Below are positions 1-6,999 of a DNA stretch of 15,414 bases, in pieces. The stretch spans positions 1-15,414 of the forward strand of contig CAKUOX010000056.1 of assembly GCA_934670175.1 (NCBI GenBank), written 5' to 3'. A program made the position numbers and the translations under genes. The notes under the pieces are model-generated. The model was not told the origin of the DNA. It searched no databases and worked only from the letters and a program-made list of their open reading frames with translations. This DNA comes from an uncultured Clostridia bacterium. GTDB lineage: Bacteria > Bacillota > Clostridia > Christensenellales > Aristaeellaceae. Position 1 is the stretch's first letter. Every line of letters begins with the position of its first letter.

Positions 1-86
1 GCACAGCTAAGCAGACAACAAACAAAACAGCATTTGCCGGCCGGCATTGCCATCATGCTCCAAATCAGCGCAATTCTTAGGTAAAT

Positions 87-133
87 CAATTAATAATTGC
101 GCGCTTGCATTTGAGCTTATTGACAACTATAAT
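87..133 (+). promoter_or_regulatory. Candidate promoter with upstream palindrome for the AraC-family gene
   Basis: A perfect TATAAT lies at 128-133. TTGCAT at 105-110 sits 17 bases upstream but matches only half of the -35 consensus. A perfect 6-1-6 palindrome (CAATTA, A, TAATTG) occupies 87-99, just upstream of the -35. An autoregulatory or effector-dependent operator there is plausible but inferred. A separate TTGACA at 120-125 is too close to this -10 to pair with it. The region 1-226 otherwise holds an AT-rich leader and a GC palindrome at 35-46, with no gene visible. Confidence 0.4.
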
Positions 134-238
134 GTAACTGTGATTATTTTATCCGCAAATCAGAATAAATGATATGGTGAAATTTGCGATTTTCTTTTAA
201 ATTCTTGCACTTTTGCATAGAAAGGAATGTATGTACCC

Positions 239-1147
239 ATGCCGACTTCTTATCCTTACACGCCAGAACCGGGTGAATCGATCACACTGAGCATTGAATT
301 AGAACCTCAATCCTACCGTGTAATTGCGTTTCCATCTCAAACCACTCAAAACCATCTAGTATACATGCAGTATGCTGGTAATTATGTTGCTTTGAGAAAT
401 TATACAACAACGCGCAAAGGACTGCCTTCTTACATGCTAAAAATTACGCTGGATGGTCTGGGGCATCTGGAATATGAAGGACAACACTATGTAATGAATG
501 CCGGAGATTTTTTCTGGATCGATTGTATTCCTGAAGCTACATTTTATACCGATCCACAATTAGGACGCTGGCATGTGCTGTGGATTCATCTCTATGGCAG
601 TAATGCCAAAACCTATTACGACATATTCCGTTCCATCAATGGCGGCAATGTAGTTTCCCATCTGCGTAATATATCACAAGTCAAGCAGACCGTACATCAA
701 CTTTTTACGCTGCACCAGCATCCGGGACAAAACAATGTTCGTGATGTCCAATCCTCTGCGCTGCTGCTTTCGTTGATGTCGGAATGCATCGCCTCGGTAA
801 ACGCAGTAGTAGAAAGAGAAATACCACCTGTCATCGCTGAAATCAAATCCTATCTTTCCGAACACATGTCCGAACGAATCACGCTTGATACGTTAGGTCA
901 GCGCTTTTTCCTCAGTCCATTTTACATTCAGCGACTTTTCAAAAAGTATTTAGGTGATTCTCCAGCAAAATATATATTATATCTACGTATCGATAAGAGT
1001 AAGGAATACCTCATAACCACAAAGATGTCCATGTCGCAAATCGCCGAAGCTGTTGGTATCGAAAGTGCAAGTCATTTTTCCACACTTTTTAAAAGCGTGG
1101 AAGGTATGACTCCGAGTGCCTATCGTGCGCATTGGACATCACTTTGA
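239..1147 (+). CDS. AraC-family transcriptional regulator
   Basis: This encodes a 302-residue one-component regulator. The N-terminal half (about residues 20-150) reads as an AraC-type cupin effector-binding domain, with a GHLEYEGQHYVMNAGDFFWID stretch typical of the beta barrel. The C-terminal 100 residues hold the double helix-turn-helix of the family: TLDTLGQRFFLSPFYIQRLF for the first and MSQIAEAVGIESASHFSTLF for the second, ending in the usual PSAYR. Such proteins usually sense a sugar or other small molecule and activate neighbouring catabolic genes. No obvious target lies in the window, so the ligand is unknown. Start choice: an in-frame ATG at 227 abuts the AAAGGA ribosome site (221-226) with no spacing, whereas ATG 239 has 12 bases, so 239 is preferred. 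The gene is AT-richer than the genes beyond 1.9 kb, which may mean a different origin. No terminator is visible after it; a 7-1-7 palindrome lies at 1176-1190. Confidence 0.88.
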   Translation: MPTSYPYTPEPGESITLSIELEPQSYRVIAFPSQTTQNHLVYMQYAGNYVALRNYTTTRKGLPSYMLKITLDGLGHLEYEGQHYVMNAGDFFWIDCIPEATFYTDPQLGRWHVLWIHLYGSNAKTYYDIFRSINGGNVVSHLRNISQVKQTVHQLFTLHQHPGQNNVRDVQSSALLLSLMSECIASVNAVVEREIPPVIAEIKSYLSEHMSERITLDTLGQRFFLSPFYIQRLFKKYLGDSPAKYILYLRIDKSKEYLITTKMSMSQIAEAVGIESASHFSTLFKSVEGMTPSAYRAHWTSL

Positions 1148-1229
1148 TGTGACTACATTCAGTCAATCTCAAGCCTTACATAATATGTAATTATACCTTA
1201 CCCAAATATATAAAAGCAGTCATAAACAC

Positions 1230-1800
1230 CTGTTGAACGGGTGGTTTGACCAAGCCCTATAATGGCTTAACTCTCGTAGTACCCTCTAAAGAGAACATCA
1301 AAAGGTCTGACAACCACAGTATTATCATGGGCGGCTCCCCACTCTGGAGGTGTCTTTGTTTGCCTTTCTTCTCCTGCTTACCCGTAACCGGGTCAATCAG
1401 TTCATTCATCATGATCTGGTCGTTCATTATATCATCCTGTAGCCGATTCTTGATATACTCCTTTACCGAACCTTCATACTTCCATACCGTATCTACGTAA
1501 TGTCTGCTGCACCAGAAATGCCGATTCCCATATTTACACTTCTGGTCTGCATGTCGGTCAAATATCATCAGGCTGCTTTTGATCTTTAGATATCCCATAA
1601 ATACCGATATGCTCAGATGTGGTGGAATCGCTGCCAACATATGGATATGATCCAGGCAGCATTCTGTCTCGATTTTTTCTCCCTTTCTTTCGTACAGTTT
1701 TCTTAACATCTATCCTATCTCCGCTCGCAACTGCGTGTAGACTATCTGTCTACGGTATTTCGATACACAAATCATTTACACACATTAACGGCTATTTGCA
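1230..1800 (-). mobile_element. IS200/IS605-like element remnant (boundaries uncertain)
   Basis: The element surrounds the broken tnpA. Like IS200/IS605 ends in general, it has subterminal hairpin potential rather than terminal inverted repeats: AAGCC, CTATAAT, GGCTT at 1252-1268 lies directly after the transposase stop, near the presumed right end. The left end cannot be fixed because the first part of tnpA is degenerate. No tnpB accessory gene is present. The rest of the gap up to 1926 shows only AT-rich sequence and the leader of the next gene. Confidence 0.55.
1257..1775 (-). pseudogene. tnpA: Decayed IS200/IS605-family transposase TnpA
   Basis: The intact reading part (1709 down to 1257, about 150 residues) contains the Y1 HUH transposase core. 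The HUH motif appears as LDHIHML, followed by the family block FMGYLKIKSSLMIFDRHA, GNRHFWC, the catalytic-tyrosine region HYVDTV, and a C-terminal DPVTGK. Intact TnpA proteins carry about 35-40 more residues at the N terminus. Here the codons just upstream in the same frame (1775-1713) read SKYRRQIVYTQLRAEIG, which is recognisable family sequence (usually PKYRR). They are separated from MLRKL by a TAG codon at 1710-1712. Further upstream the frame is lost, apparently through a small deletion. The enzyme would have nicked and joined single-stranded element ends, but this copy cannot make a normal protein. A short downstream start at 1709 would lack the first strand and helix. Confidence 0.85.
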
Positions 1801-1926
1801 TTTTTTGCGATCTGCATTTAAAAAAGCAGGAAAACAGGCGCACCGTGCAGAAATAAAGCACCGTTAACACTCTCTATTCTAAAAACAGTTACATTGCAAA
1901 CAGATCGGCTACAAGGAGTATAAAGA

Positions 1927-3135
1927 ATGGAATTGCTGAATAAGCTGCTGGGACGTCCAGGCGGAAACAGGGATGCGCAGCAAATCTCAGAACAGGCGGA
2001 CAGGTCTGCGCCTATGCCGTCCGTCATATCGCAGGCCATTGCTGAACGCGAATGCGCGCTGAGCAAGGCGATCCAGATTCCATATTCGGAAATCGCCCAA
2101 AAAGGTAATACGCTTATGCAACTGGCGCCGGCGCTCAAGTCATTTATCCGCGGCAATAAAATTGGAAACGGAAGCCTGGTTCGCGTCGTATTCCCCAAGG
2201 GCGTTAAAGGGAAGCTGGCATTGGACAGCAACGGTCAGGCGTTGGGCGGCATTCTCAAAAAGGACGGCGGCCTGGCGCAGGCACGCCTGAGCGCCATCGA
2301 CCCATTTTCACTGGCATCTCAGGCAGCAATGGCGGCAGTTATAATACAGATCAACCAAAGGCTCGACACAATTCAAAAAACGCAGCAACAGATTCTGGGA
2401 TTCCTGGAACGGGACAAGCAGGCGGAGCAGCAGGGCGACCTGAACGTCTTGACGGGCATTCTGGAGGGATATCAGTATAATTGGGACAACGTTCAATATA
2501 TCCAGAATCAGAGCATGAAGGTGACTGACATTAAGCAAAGCGCAGAAAGGAATCTGGCCTTTTATCAGGGGCAAATCGCAGATACGATCACAAAGCTGTC
2601 GGCGATCTATTTGGAATCGGCGATCAGGCCCGCCGTTGCCGACCTGAGCAAGCAGCTGGCAAACTACCGAATGACAGTTTATCTGCATTCGTTTGCGACC
2701 TTCCTTGAGGTCATGTTGAACAAAAACTACAACTCGGAATACCTGAATCAGCTTGCTGAAAAAGTGCAGGACAACAATATGCGCTATCAAAGCGACGTAT
2801 CAAGCTGCCGCGATCTGATACGGAAGCTCTCGGCAGGCACCATAGATGCAAAGGTTTCGGCATGGCTCGGCGACGCTGGCCACACCATCGGCAACGCGCT
2901 CGATCATGTGCCCCTGCTGTCCAAATGGTCGGTAAATCAATGGTTTCGGGAGCATGGCAATGCGCTCCTGAAGGGGAATGATAAACGAACGGAAAATGCA
3001 GCGGCCCTGCTTGACACGCGCGAAGAGGCAAACGACGCGATTTTTGTGGATTGCATTCGAAGCGTCAACGCGATCTGCAATCAGGCGACAGATATTCTCT
3101 TCGATGAAAACGCACTATATCTGGCCGTAAAATAA
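1927..3135 (+). CDS. Uncharacterised 402-residue, mostly helical protein
   Basis: I do not recognise a family. ATG 1927 follows AAGGAG at 1913-1918 with an 8-base gap, a good start. The N-terminal 60 residues are polar. Residues about 65-115 look beta-rich with glycines (SLVRVVFPKGVKGK). Residues about 125-150 are an alanine-rich amphipathic or hydrophobic helix (LASQAAMAAVIIQIN). This is followed by a long helical stretch with coiled-coil character (QRLDTIQKTQQQILGFLERD) up to about residue 300. There is no signal peptide, clear transmembrane span, metal motif or P-loop. The helix layout could suit a cytosolic scaffold, a phage- or stress-related protein, or an alpha-helical pore former; none of these is demonstrated. 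The gene is a single-gene unit between an IS remnant and a convergent gene, closed by its own stem-loop, which suggests an accessory gene. Confidence 0.8.
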   Translation: MELLNKLLGRPGGNRDAQQISEQADRSAPMPSVISQAIAERECALSKAIQIPYSEIAQKGNTLMQLAPALKSFIRGNKIGNGSLVRVVFPKGVKGKLALDSNGQALGGILKKDGGLAQARLSAIDPFSLASQAAMAAVIIQINQRLDTIQKTQQQILGFLERDKQAEQQGDLNVLTGILEGYQYNWDNVQYIQNQSMKVTDIKQSAERNLAFYQGQIADTITKLSAIYLESAIRPAVADLSKQLANYRMTVYLHSFATFLEVMLNKNYNSEYLNQLAEKVQDNNMRYQSDVSSCRDLIRKLSAGTIDAKVSAWLGDAGHTIGNALDHVPLLSKWSVNQWFREHGNALLKGNDKRTENAAALLDTREEANDAIFVDCIRSVNAICNQATDILFDENALYLAVK

Positions 3136-3144
3136 TAAAGACAT

Positions 3145-3180
3145 GTGCCCGATGCCGAGTATCAGCCAGGCATCGGGCAC
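3145..3180 (-). terminator. Convergent terminator stem-loop
   Basis: A perfect 12-bp stem (GTGCCCGATGCC at 3145-3156 with its complement at 3169-3180) encloses a 12-base loop. It sits between the stop codons of two convergent genes. A loosely T-rich run (ATGTCTTTATT) follows it on the minus strand, so it best serves the HutD-family gene. It may also work as a bidirectional barrier for the plus-strand gene, although no T tract follows on that side. Confidence 0.7.
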
Positions 3181-3187
3181 AGAAGGT

Positions 3188-3748
3188 CTATCTGCTCGCC
3201 ACAGCCTCCATGAGCACAGCGTCCGTGTGCGCCAGCAGCTTCAGCGGTTCATCGATAAGCAGCGTATCTCCGGCTGCAATGCGCATGTCGGTATCTGCGA
3301 TCTGGAACTCGCCCTGTGTGCAGTACAAAAGGCAGAGATGCTTTTCGGGAACCTCGACGGCATGCTCCGCGCCGCTCACACAGGCGATGCGCCGCATGGC
3401 GCCATCGGCGCGCCCCTTGCGAAGCATCAGATTGAAATCCGTGCAGCAGCCCCAGGAATGCGTCGCTGCGCCGCCGTCAAAGGCGTGGATCGTGCCCACC
3501 GGCACCGGAATGCGCTCGCCGCCGTCGTGCTGCAGCGTCATTTCGCCGCTGATCGGCGTGATCTGGCGCAGGTAATCCGGCAGCGCCGTAAAATCGGATT
3601 CAGGCAGATCTACCGTCGCCGAGCTGACCCGCCACAAAAAGCTGCGGTCGGCATAGTCGCAGTCCTCGGGATAAATGGCGAGCTGAATGGTCTTGCCGCC
3701 CGACCAGTTGCTGATGCGATAATCAGCCTCATGAAGAATACGGATCAT
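3188..3748 (-). CDS. hutD: HutD/Ves-family bicupin protein
   Basis: This encodes a 186-residue protein of the HutD/Ves family, small double-cupin proteins often found in histidine-utilisation clusters. Their biochemical role is not firmly settled; binding of formylglutamate or a related pathway compound and a governor role have been proposed. The family signature is visible at the N terminus (NWSGGKTIQLAIYP) and in FLWRVSSATVDLPESDF. A second cupin follows with GTIHAFDG, DFNLMLRKG and the closing GDTLLID. The start at 3748 is chosen because AGGAG lies at 3761-3765, 12 bases upstream. The longer open frame continues back through the repeat region and into ftcD on the same strand but in another frame, and gives nonsense there. 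It follows ftcD copy 1 after a terminator and a 300-base spacer, so it is either separately transcribed or expressed by read-through. Confidence 0.85.
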   Translation of the reverse strand: MIRILHEADYRISNWSGGKTIQLAIYPEDCDYADRSFLWRVSSATVDLPESDFTALPDYLRQITPISGEMTLQHDGGERIPVPVGTIHAFDGGAATHSWGCCTDFNLMLRKGRADGAMRRIACVSGAEHAVEVPEKHLCLLYCTQGEFQIADTDMRIAAGDTLLIDEPLKLLAHTDAVLMEAVASR

Positions 3749-3855
3749 GGGATTTTCTTTCTCCTGTTCGCAGATTTTCCTTAAATGGCGTCCATACGTT
3801 CCTGCGAGAACAGCCGCGCCTGTTCTCCTCGTTTTGCTGACCCCTTGTTCTTTAG

Positions 3856-4000
3856 GAATTGTCGGCGTCTCCTTACTGGAGCCGCCGACCCGCAAAACCG
3901 CCGGTTTTGCTAATTCCTGCCCCTTCGAGAATTGTCGGCGTCCCCCTGCAGGCGCCGCCGAATGCGCAAAACCGCCTGTTTTGCTAATTTCTGCCTTCCA
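3856..4000. repeat. Two tandem copies of a 72-73 bp hairpin repeat
   Basis: Unit A (3856-3928) and unit B (3929-4000) both begin GAATTGTCGGCG and share most of their sequence. Each encodes two inverted repeats. The first is a GC stem (in A, CGGCGTCTCC against GGAGCCGCCG). The second is GCAAAACC, GCC, GGTTTTGC at 3892-3910 in A and GCAAAAC, CGCCT, GTTTTGC at 3966-3984 in B. A partial third unit lies to the left: the stem GAGAACAG/CTGTTCTC at 3806-3827 followed by GTTTTGCTGACCCCTTG, which resembles the units' tail. The array fills the spacer between ftcD and hutD. A REP-like intergenic element is the likeliest reading; transcribed, it would form a chain of hairpins. Confidence 0.75.
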
Positions 4001-4030
4001 AAAAACCTCCGGCGCGTTTTCCGCGCCGGA
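3997..4030 (-). terminator. Rho-independent terminator of the gltS-fchA-ftcD unit
   Basis: On the minus strand a 9-bp GC stem (TCCGGCGCG/CGCGCCGGA, 4008-4016 with 4022-4030) with a 5-base loop is followed by GGTTTTTTGG. It lies 13 bases past the ftcD stop codon. Confidence 0.9.
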
Positions 4031-4043
4031 AGTCAAACAGCGT

Positions 4044-4979
4044 TTATTCCATCTTGGACGCAAACTCTTCCAGCAGCTGCAGCTCCATAATCTGCTTGTT
4101 GCCATCAAAGTTTTCAAGCCGCAGGTAGAAATCAGCGCAATCCAGCAGGGCTTCCGCAGGCGTAAGTCCTACGACCTCGGAACCGACGATCTCCACGCCG
4201 TAGCGGTGCGCCATGGTACGCACCATTTCAAATACCTCCCAGATGGGCGTCTTCTGGTAATTGGTCAGGTTCATGGAAACCTGAACGATGCCGCGCTCGG
4301 TCAGATCGATTCCCAGCGCCTTGCAATACTGGAAGCCGCCGCCCTTCTGGCGGATGGTGTTTGCGATCTTCTTGGCGATGGACAGATCGTTGGTGTTCAG
4401 GTTGATGTTGTAGGCGATCAGCGGGAAGCGCGCGCCGATGGCGACAACGCCGCCGGTGGGATGCGGGGCGGGATGCTCCTTGTCGCAATAATCGGGGATC
4501 CACTCCGGATCCTTGACTTTTTCCGGCATACCCTCGAATTCGCCCTTGCGGCAGCTGGCGAGATTCCTTCTCTTTTCCTCAGTCGCGGAATCCTCATACA
4601 GATAGCTGGGCAGGCCAACTTCCTTCCAGATGCGCTCGGCGACGATCTTGGAAACCTCGATGCATTCATCGGTGGTCACGCCGCGGCACGGGATGAAGGG
4701 GATCACATCCGCCGCGCCCATGCGGGGATGCTGGCCTTCGTGATGGTTCATATCGATCAGCTCAACGGCCTTCCTGGTCATCTGGACTGCGGCCTCCTCC
4801 ATCGCCTTGGGAGTGCCGACCAGCGTAAATACGCAGCGGTTGTGATCGCCGTCGGTCTGAACATCGAACACCAGACAGCCGGGAATAGACTCGGCCACGG
4901 CCACCAGCGCGTTGAAGGTCTCAGGATCCTTTTCGCGGCTGCAGCTGAAATTCGGAACACATTCAATCAGTTTTGCCAT
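4044..4979 (-). CDS. ftcD: Glutamate formimidoyltransferase (copy 1)
   Basis: This 311-residue cytosolic enzyme transfers the formimino group of N-formimino-L-glutamate to tetrahydrofolate, giving 5-formimino-THF and glutamate, in the folate-dependent branch of histidine degradation. It matches the formyltransferase half of mammalian FTCD. The start is the family's KLIECVPNFS, DHNR is at about 45-48, and the segment EGQHPRMGAADVIPF carries H84, equivalent to the catalytic histidine. PHPTGGVVAIGAR and VQVSMNLTNY follow. The cyclodeaminase half is absent and is supplied by the next gene upstream, fchA. ATG 4979 has GGGAGG at 4988-4993 with an 8-base gap, and 19 bases separate it from the fchA stop. 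It is the last gene of gltS-fchA-ftcD before a strong terminator. Compared with copy 2 it has CSREKDPETF in place of SEGRDLYKVE and a slightly longer C terminus, so the two are diverged paralogues rather than a recent duplication. Confidence 0.95.
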   Translation of the reverse strand: MAKLIECVPNFSCSREKDPETFNALVAVAESIPGCLVFDVQTDGDHNRCVFTLVGTPKAMEEAAVQMTRKAVELIDMNHHEGQHPRMGAADVIPFIPCRGVTTDECIEVSKIVAERIWKEVGLPSYLYEDSATEEKRRNLASCRKGEFEGMPEKVKDPEWIPDYCDKEHPAPHPTGGVVAIGARFPLIAYNINLNTNDLSIAKKIANTIRQKGGGFQYCKALGIDLTERGIVQVSMNLTNYQKTPIWEVFEMVRTMAHRYGVEIVGSEVVGLTPAEALLDCADFYLRLENFDGNKQIMELQLLEEFASKME

Positions 4980-4998
4980 TTATTTTGCCTCCCTGTAA

Positions 4999-5628
4999 TT
5001 ATTCTAAGGATTTTTCAATGCTCTGGTACAGGCGATCCGCCAGAGGAAGCGCCTCCGCCAGCAGGCTCGCGCCCTTTATGCGCGTCTTGTGCACAAAGGC
5101 CTCGTCGTCGATGCCGCCGATATTGATCAGCACGTTCAGCCATGCGCCCTGAACCGAGGATTTCATGGCCAGAATGGCGCAGCCCAGATCGCTCGCGGCG
5201 CTGGCATTGAGGCGGCCGCTGACGCTCTCGATCATGCGAAGCGTTTCCAGCGCCAGCTCCATCATTTCAATGGGCGTTTCGGTGCAGAGCTTCAGCGCCG
5301 CCTGCATCGCCGCCTTGCGCGCGGCCTTGTCGGCTTCAGTCTCCTTCGGCATCGCAAACACCGCGCTCACCGCGTTGAACGCCTCGGTATCGCGGTCGAT
5401 GATCTCCAGATACTGCCCCTTGAGGCGCTGCGCCGTCTTTTCGGTGGCAATTGCCAGCTCCTGAACATCCGCATATTTCTTCTTGCCCAGGGTGAGCGCG
5501 CAGACCATGGCAGCCAGCGCTGCGCCCAACGCGCCCTCCAGCGCGGATACCGAACCGCCGCCGGGCGCCGGAGCGTCCGAAGCGGTGGTATCCACGAAGC
5601 CGGCGAGTGTCATATCAATCAGCTTCAT
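4999..5628 (-). CDS. fchA: Formimidotetrahydrofolate cyclodeaminase
   Basis: This 209-residue, all-helical enzyme converts 5-formimino-THF to 5,10-methenyl-THF with release of ammonia, the step after FtcD. The folate-binding signature is plain near the N terminus (APAPGGGSVSA, about residues 19-29). A typical helical core with SASDLGCAILAMKSS and a VLINIGGI motif follows. The start is set at ATG 5628: GGGAGA at 5636-5641 leaves 7 bases, while an in-frame TTG at 5634 would leave one. The gene sits 30 bases after gltS and 19 before ftcD, so the three are almost certainly co-transcribed and the FtcD/FchA pair replaces the fused FTCD of animals. Confidence 0.94.
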   Translation of the reverse strand: MKLIDMTLAGFVDTTASDAPAPGGGSVSALEGALGAALAAMVCALTLGKKKYADVQELAIATEKTAQRLKGQYLEIIDRDTEAFNAVSAVFAMPKETEADKAARKAAMQAALKLCTETPIEMMELALETLRMIESVSGRLNASAASDLGCAILAMKSSVQGAWLNVLINIGGIDDEAFVHKTRIKGASLLAEALPLADRLYQSIEKSLE

Positions 5629-5658
5629 AAACAATTCTCCCGAAATTGATGGTTTTGC

Positions 5659-6900
5659 TTATTTATTAAAGCCATCCACGAACATCTTGATGAAGAAGAT
5701 GGTCTGCGGCTGATAGATGATATCTACCAGGAACGCGCCAACGATGGGCACGATCATGAACGCCTTGCGGGACATGCCGTAGCGATCCTTAACAGAGGTC
5801 ATATTCACGATCGCGGAGGGCGTAGCGCCCAGGCCGTGACCCATCAGGCCAGCGCACATGACGGCGGCGTCGTAGTTCTTGCCCAGCAGGCGGAATACGA
5901 TGAAGTACGCGACCAGGGACAGGAACACCAGCTGCAGCACCACGATGAGCAGCACGCCCGGCAGCAGGTCGAACAGCTCCCACAGCTTCAGCGTCATCAG
6001 CGCCATGGACAGGTACAGGTTCAGCATCACGTCGCCGGTCTTATCGACCATGGCAAAGTTGAAGTTGTACCAGTGGAGTTTTTCGTTCAGGTTGCGCACG
6101 ATCATGGCCACGAACATGGCGCCAACGTACTCCGGGAAGCTCATGCCGATCAGCTTGCCAATGTAACCGGAAATCAGGGAACCCAGCGCCATGCACACCA
6201 GCAGGGCGGTCACATTCTTCATGATGTCCAGCGAGGACAGCTTTTCGCCGTTGGAAGCGTTGATGGACTCAACGGAGGTGTCCAGATTCTCGGAATTATC
6301 GGGCTTCAGATGGTACTTTTCGATCAGGCGACGCGCCAGAGGGCCGCCGACCAGCACCGCGAAGATCAGGCCGAAGGTGGCTGCGGCAGCGCCGACCTCA
6401 ACGGCTGCGCTGTAGCCCATCTCAGCAAAGGTGGAGCCGTAGGAAGCAGCCGCGCCATGGCCGCCGATCATGGAGATCGCGGAAGCCAGCAGCGCGTAGG
6501 GCGCCTCCAGACCGATGATCTTGGAAACGCCGATGCCCAGCACATTCTGGAAAATGGAAACCACGCCGGAAATGAGCCAGTAAATGACCAGCAGCACGCC
6601 GCCCTTTTTCAGCAGCTGCATGCTCGCACCCAGACCAACTGTTGTAAAGAACGCCAGCATGAATGCACTCTGGAAGCTGGTGTCAAAGCTGAAGGAATAA
6701 GCCTTGGTCTTAAATCCGATGAAGGTGACGAACATGAACAGGAATCCGCCGACCACGGGCGCGGGGATACAATACTTGTTCAGGAACTTTACCTTACTCT
6801 TGATCCAGAAACCAATCATCAGCAGCACCGCTGCCAGCGCAGTCGTCATAACTGCATTCGACGTAATCGTAAATACGCCATCGACCATTCCAAACGACAT
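5659..6900 (-). CDS. gltS: GltS-type sodium/glutamate symporter
   Basis: This encodes a 413-residue, very hydrophobic inner-membrane protein of the glutamate:sodium symporter family. It shows the family's two inverted halves. The first has IPAPVVGG, MLAFFTTVGLGAS and the re-entrant GGHGAAASYG. After a polar linker (about residues 205-225) the second has LYLSMALMTLKLWEL, LGKNYDAAVMCAGLMGHGLGATPSAI and VPIVGAFLVDI. Glutamate uptake or release fits its place beside the glutamate-producing FtcD. A related amino acid cannot be excluded. ATG 6900 is chosen because GGGGAGGG (6908-6915) lies 7 bases upstream; an ATG at 6927 in the same frame has AGAGG touching it. It is the first gene of gltS-fchA-ftcD, with a predicted regulated promoter at 6942-6999. 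Confidence 0.92.
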   Translation of the reverse strand: MSFGMVDGVFTITSNAVMTTALAAVLLMIGFWIKSKVKFLNKYCIPAPVVGGFLFMFVTFIGFKTKAYSFSFDTSFQSAFMLAFFTTVGLGASMQLLKKGGVLLVIYWLISGVVSIFQNVLGIGVSKIIGLEAPYALLASAISMIGGHGAAASYGSTFAEMGYSAAVEVGAAAATFGLIFAVLVGGPLARRLIEKYHLKPDNSENLDTSVESINASNGEKLSSLDIMKNVTALLVCMALGSLISGYIGKLIGMSFPEYVGAMFVAMIVRNLNEKLHWYNFNFAMVDKTGDVMLNLYLSMALMTLKLWELFDLLPGVLLIVVLQLVFLSLVAYFIVFRLLGKNYDAAVMCAGLMGHGLGATPSAIVNMTSVKDRYGMSRKAFMIVPIVGAFLVDIIYQPQTIFFIKMFVDGFNK

Positions 6901-6941
6901 ACCAATACCCTCCCCTATCTTTTGCATCCTCTCAGGATCCT

Positions 6942-6999
6942 TACAAGGATTGTAACAGGGGAAACGTCTAATAATCGTCTATTGCGTCTATTCCGTCAT
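6942..6999 (-). promoter_or_regulatory. Predicted activator-dependent promoter with TAGACG direct repeats
   Basis: On the minus strand TAGACG occurs at 6985-6990, 6976-6981 and 6965-6970, with a weaker ATGACG at 6994-6999. The two copies nearest gltS have an 11-base period. Nine to ten bases after the last copy lies an extended -10 box, TGTTACAAT (TACAAT at 6949-6954). The -35 position reads CGATTA, a poor match. SARP/BTAD regulators are known to bind 11-bp-spaced direct repeats overlapping a weak -35, about 8 bases before the -10. The regulator gene ends immediately upstream, so it is the natural candidate. Binding itself is inferred. Confidence 0.55.

Noticed and set aside
120..148. Promoter using TTGACA at 120-125
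   Set aside because: The perfect TATAAT at 128 is only two bases away, and at 16-18 bases downstream there is only weak ATTATT. The 105/128 pairing has better geometry.
1176..1190. Palindrome TTACATAATATGTAA as terminator of the AraC-family gene
   Set aside because: AT-only stem without GC core or T tract; it may be a protein site but there is nothing further to support it.
3780..4030. CRISPR array at the tandem repeats
   Set aside because: Only two full adjacent units with no variable spacers, and repeats much longer than CRISPR repeats.
3749..4117. N-terminal extension of the HutD-family frame back to 4117
   Set aside because: The extension runs through the hairpin repeats and into the 3' end of ftcD in another frame, has low-complexity nonsense residues, and crosses a strong terminator. 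ATG 3748 has a ribosome site and family-matching sequence.
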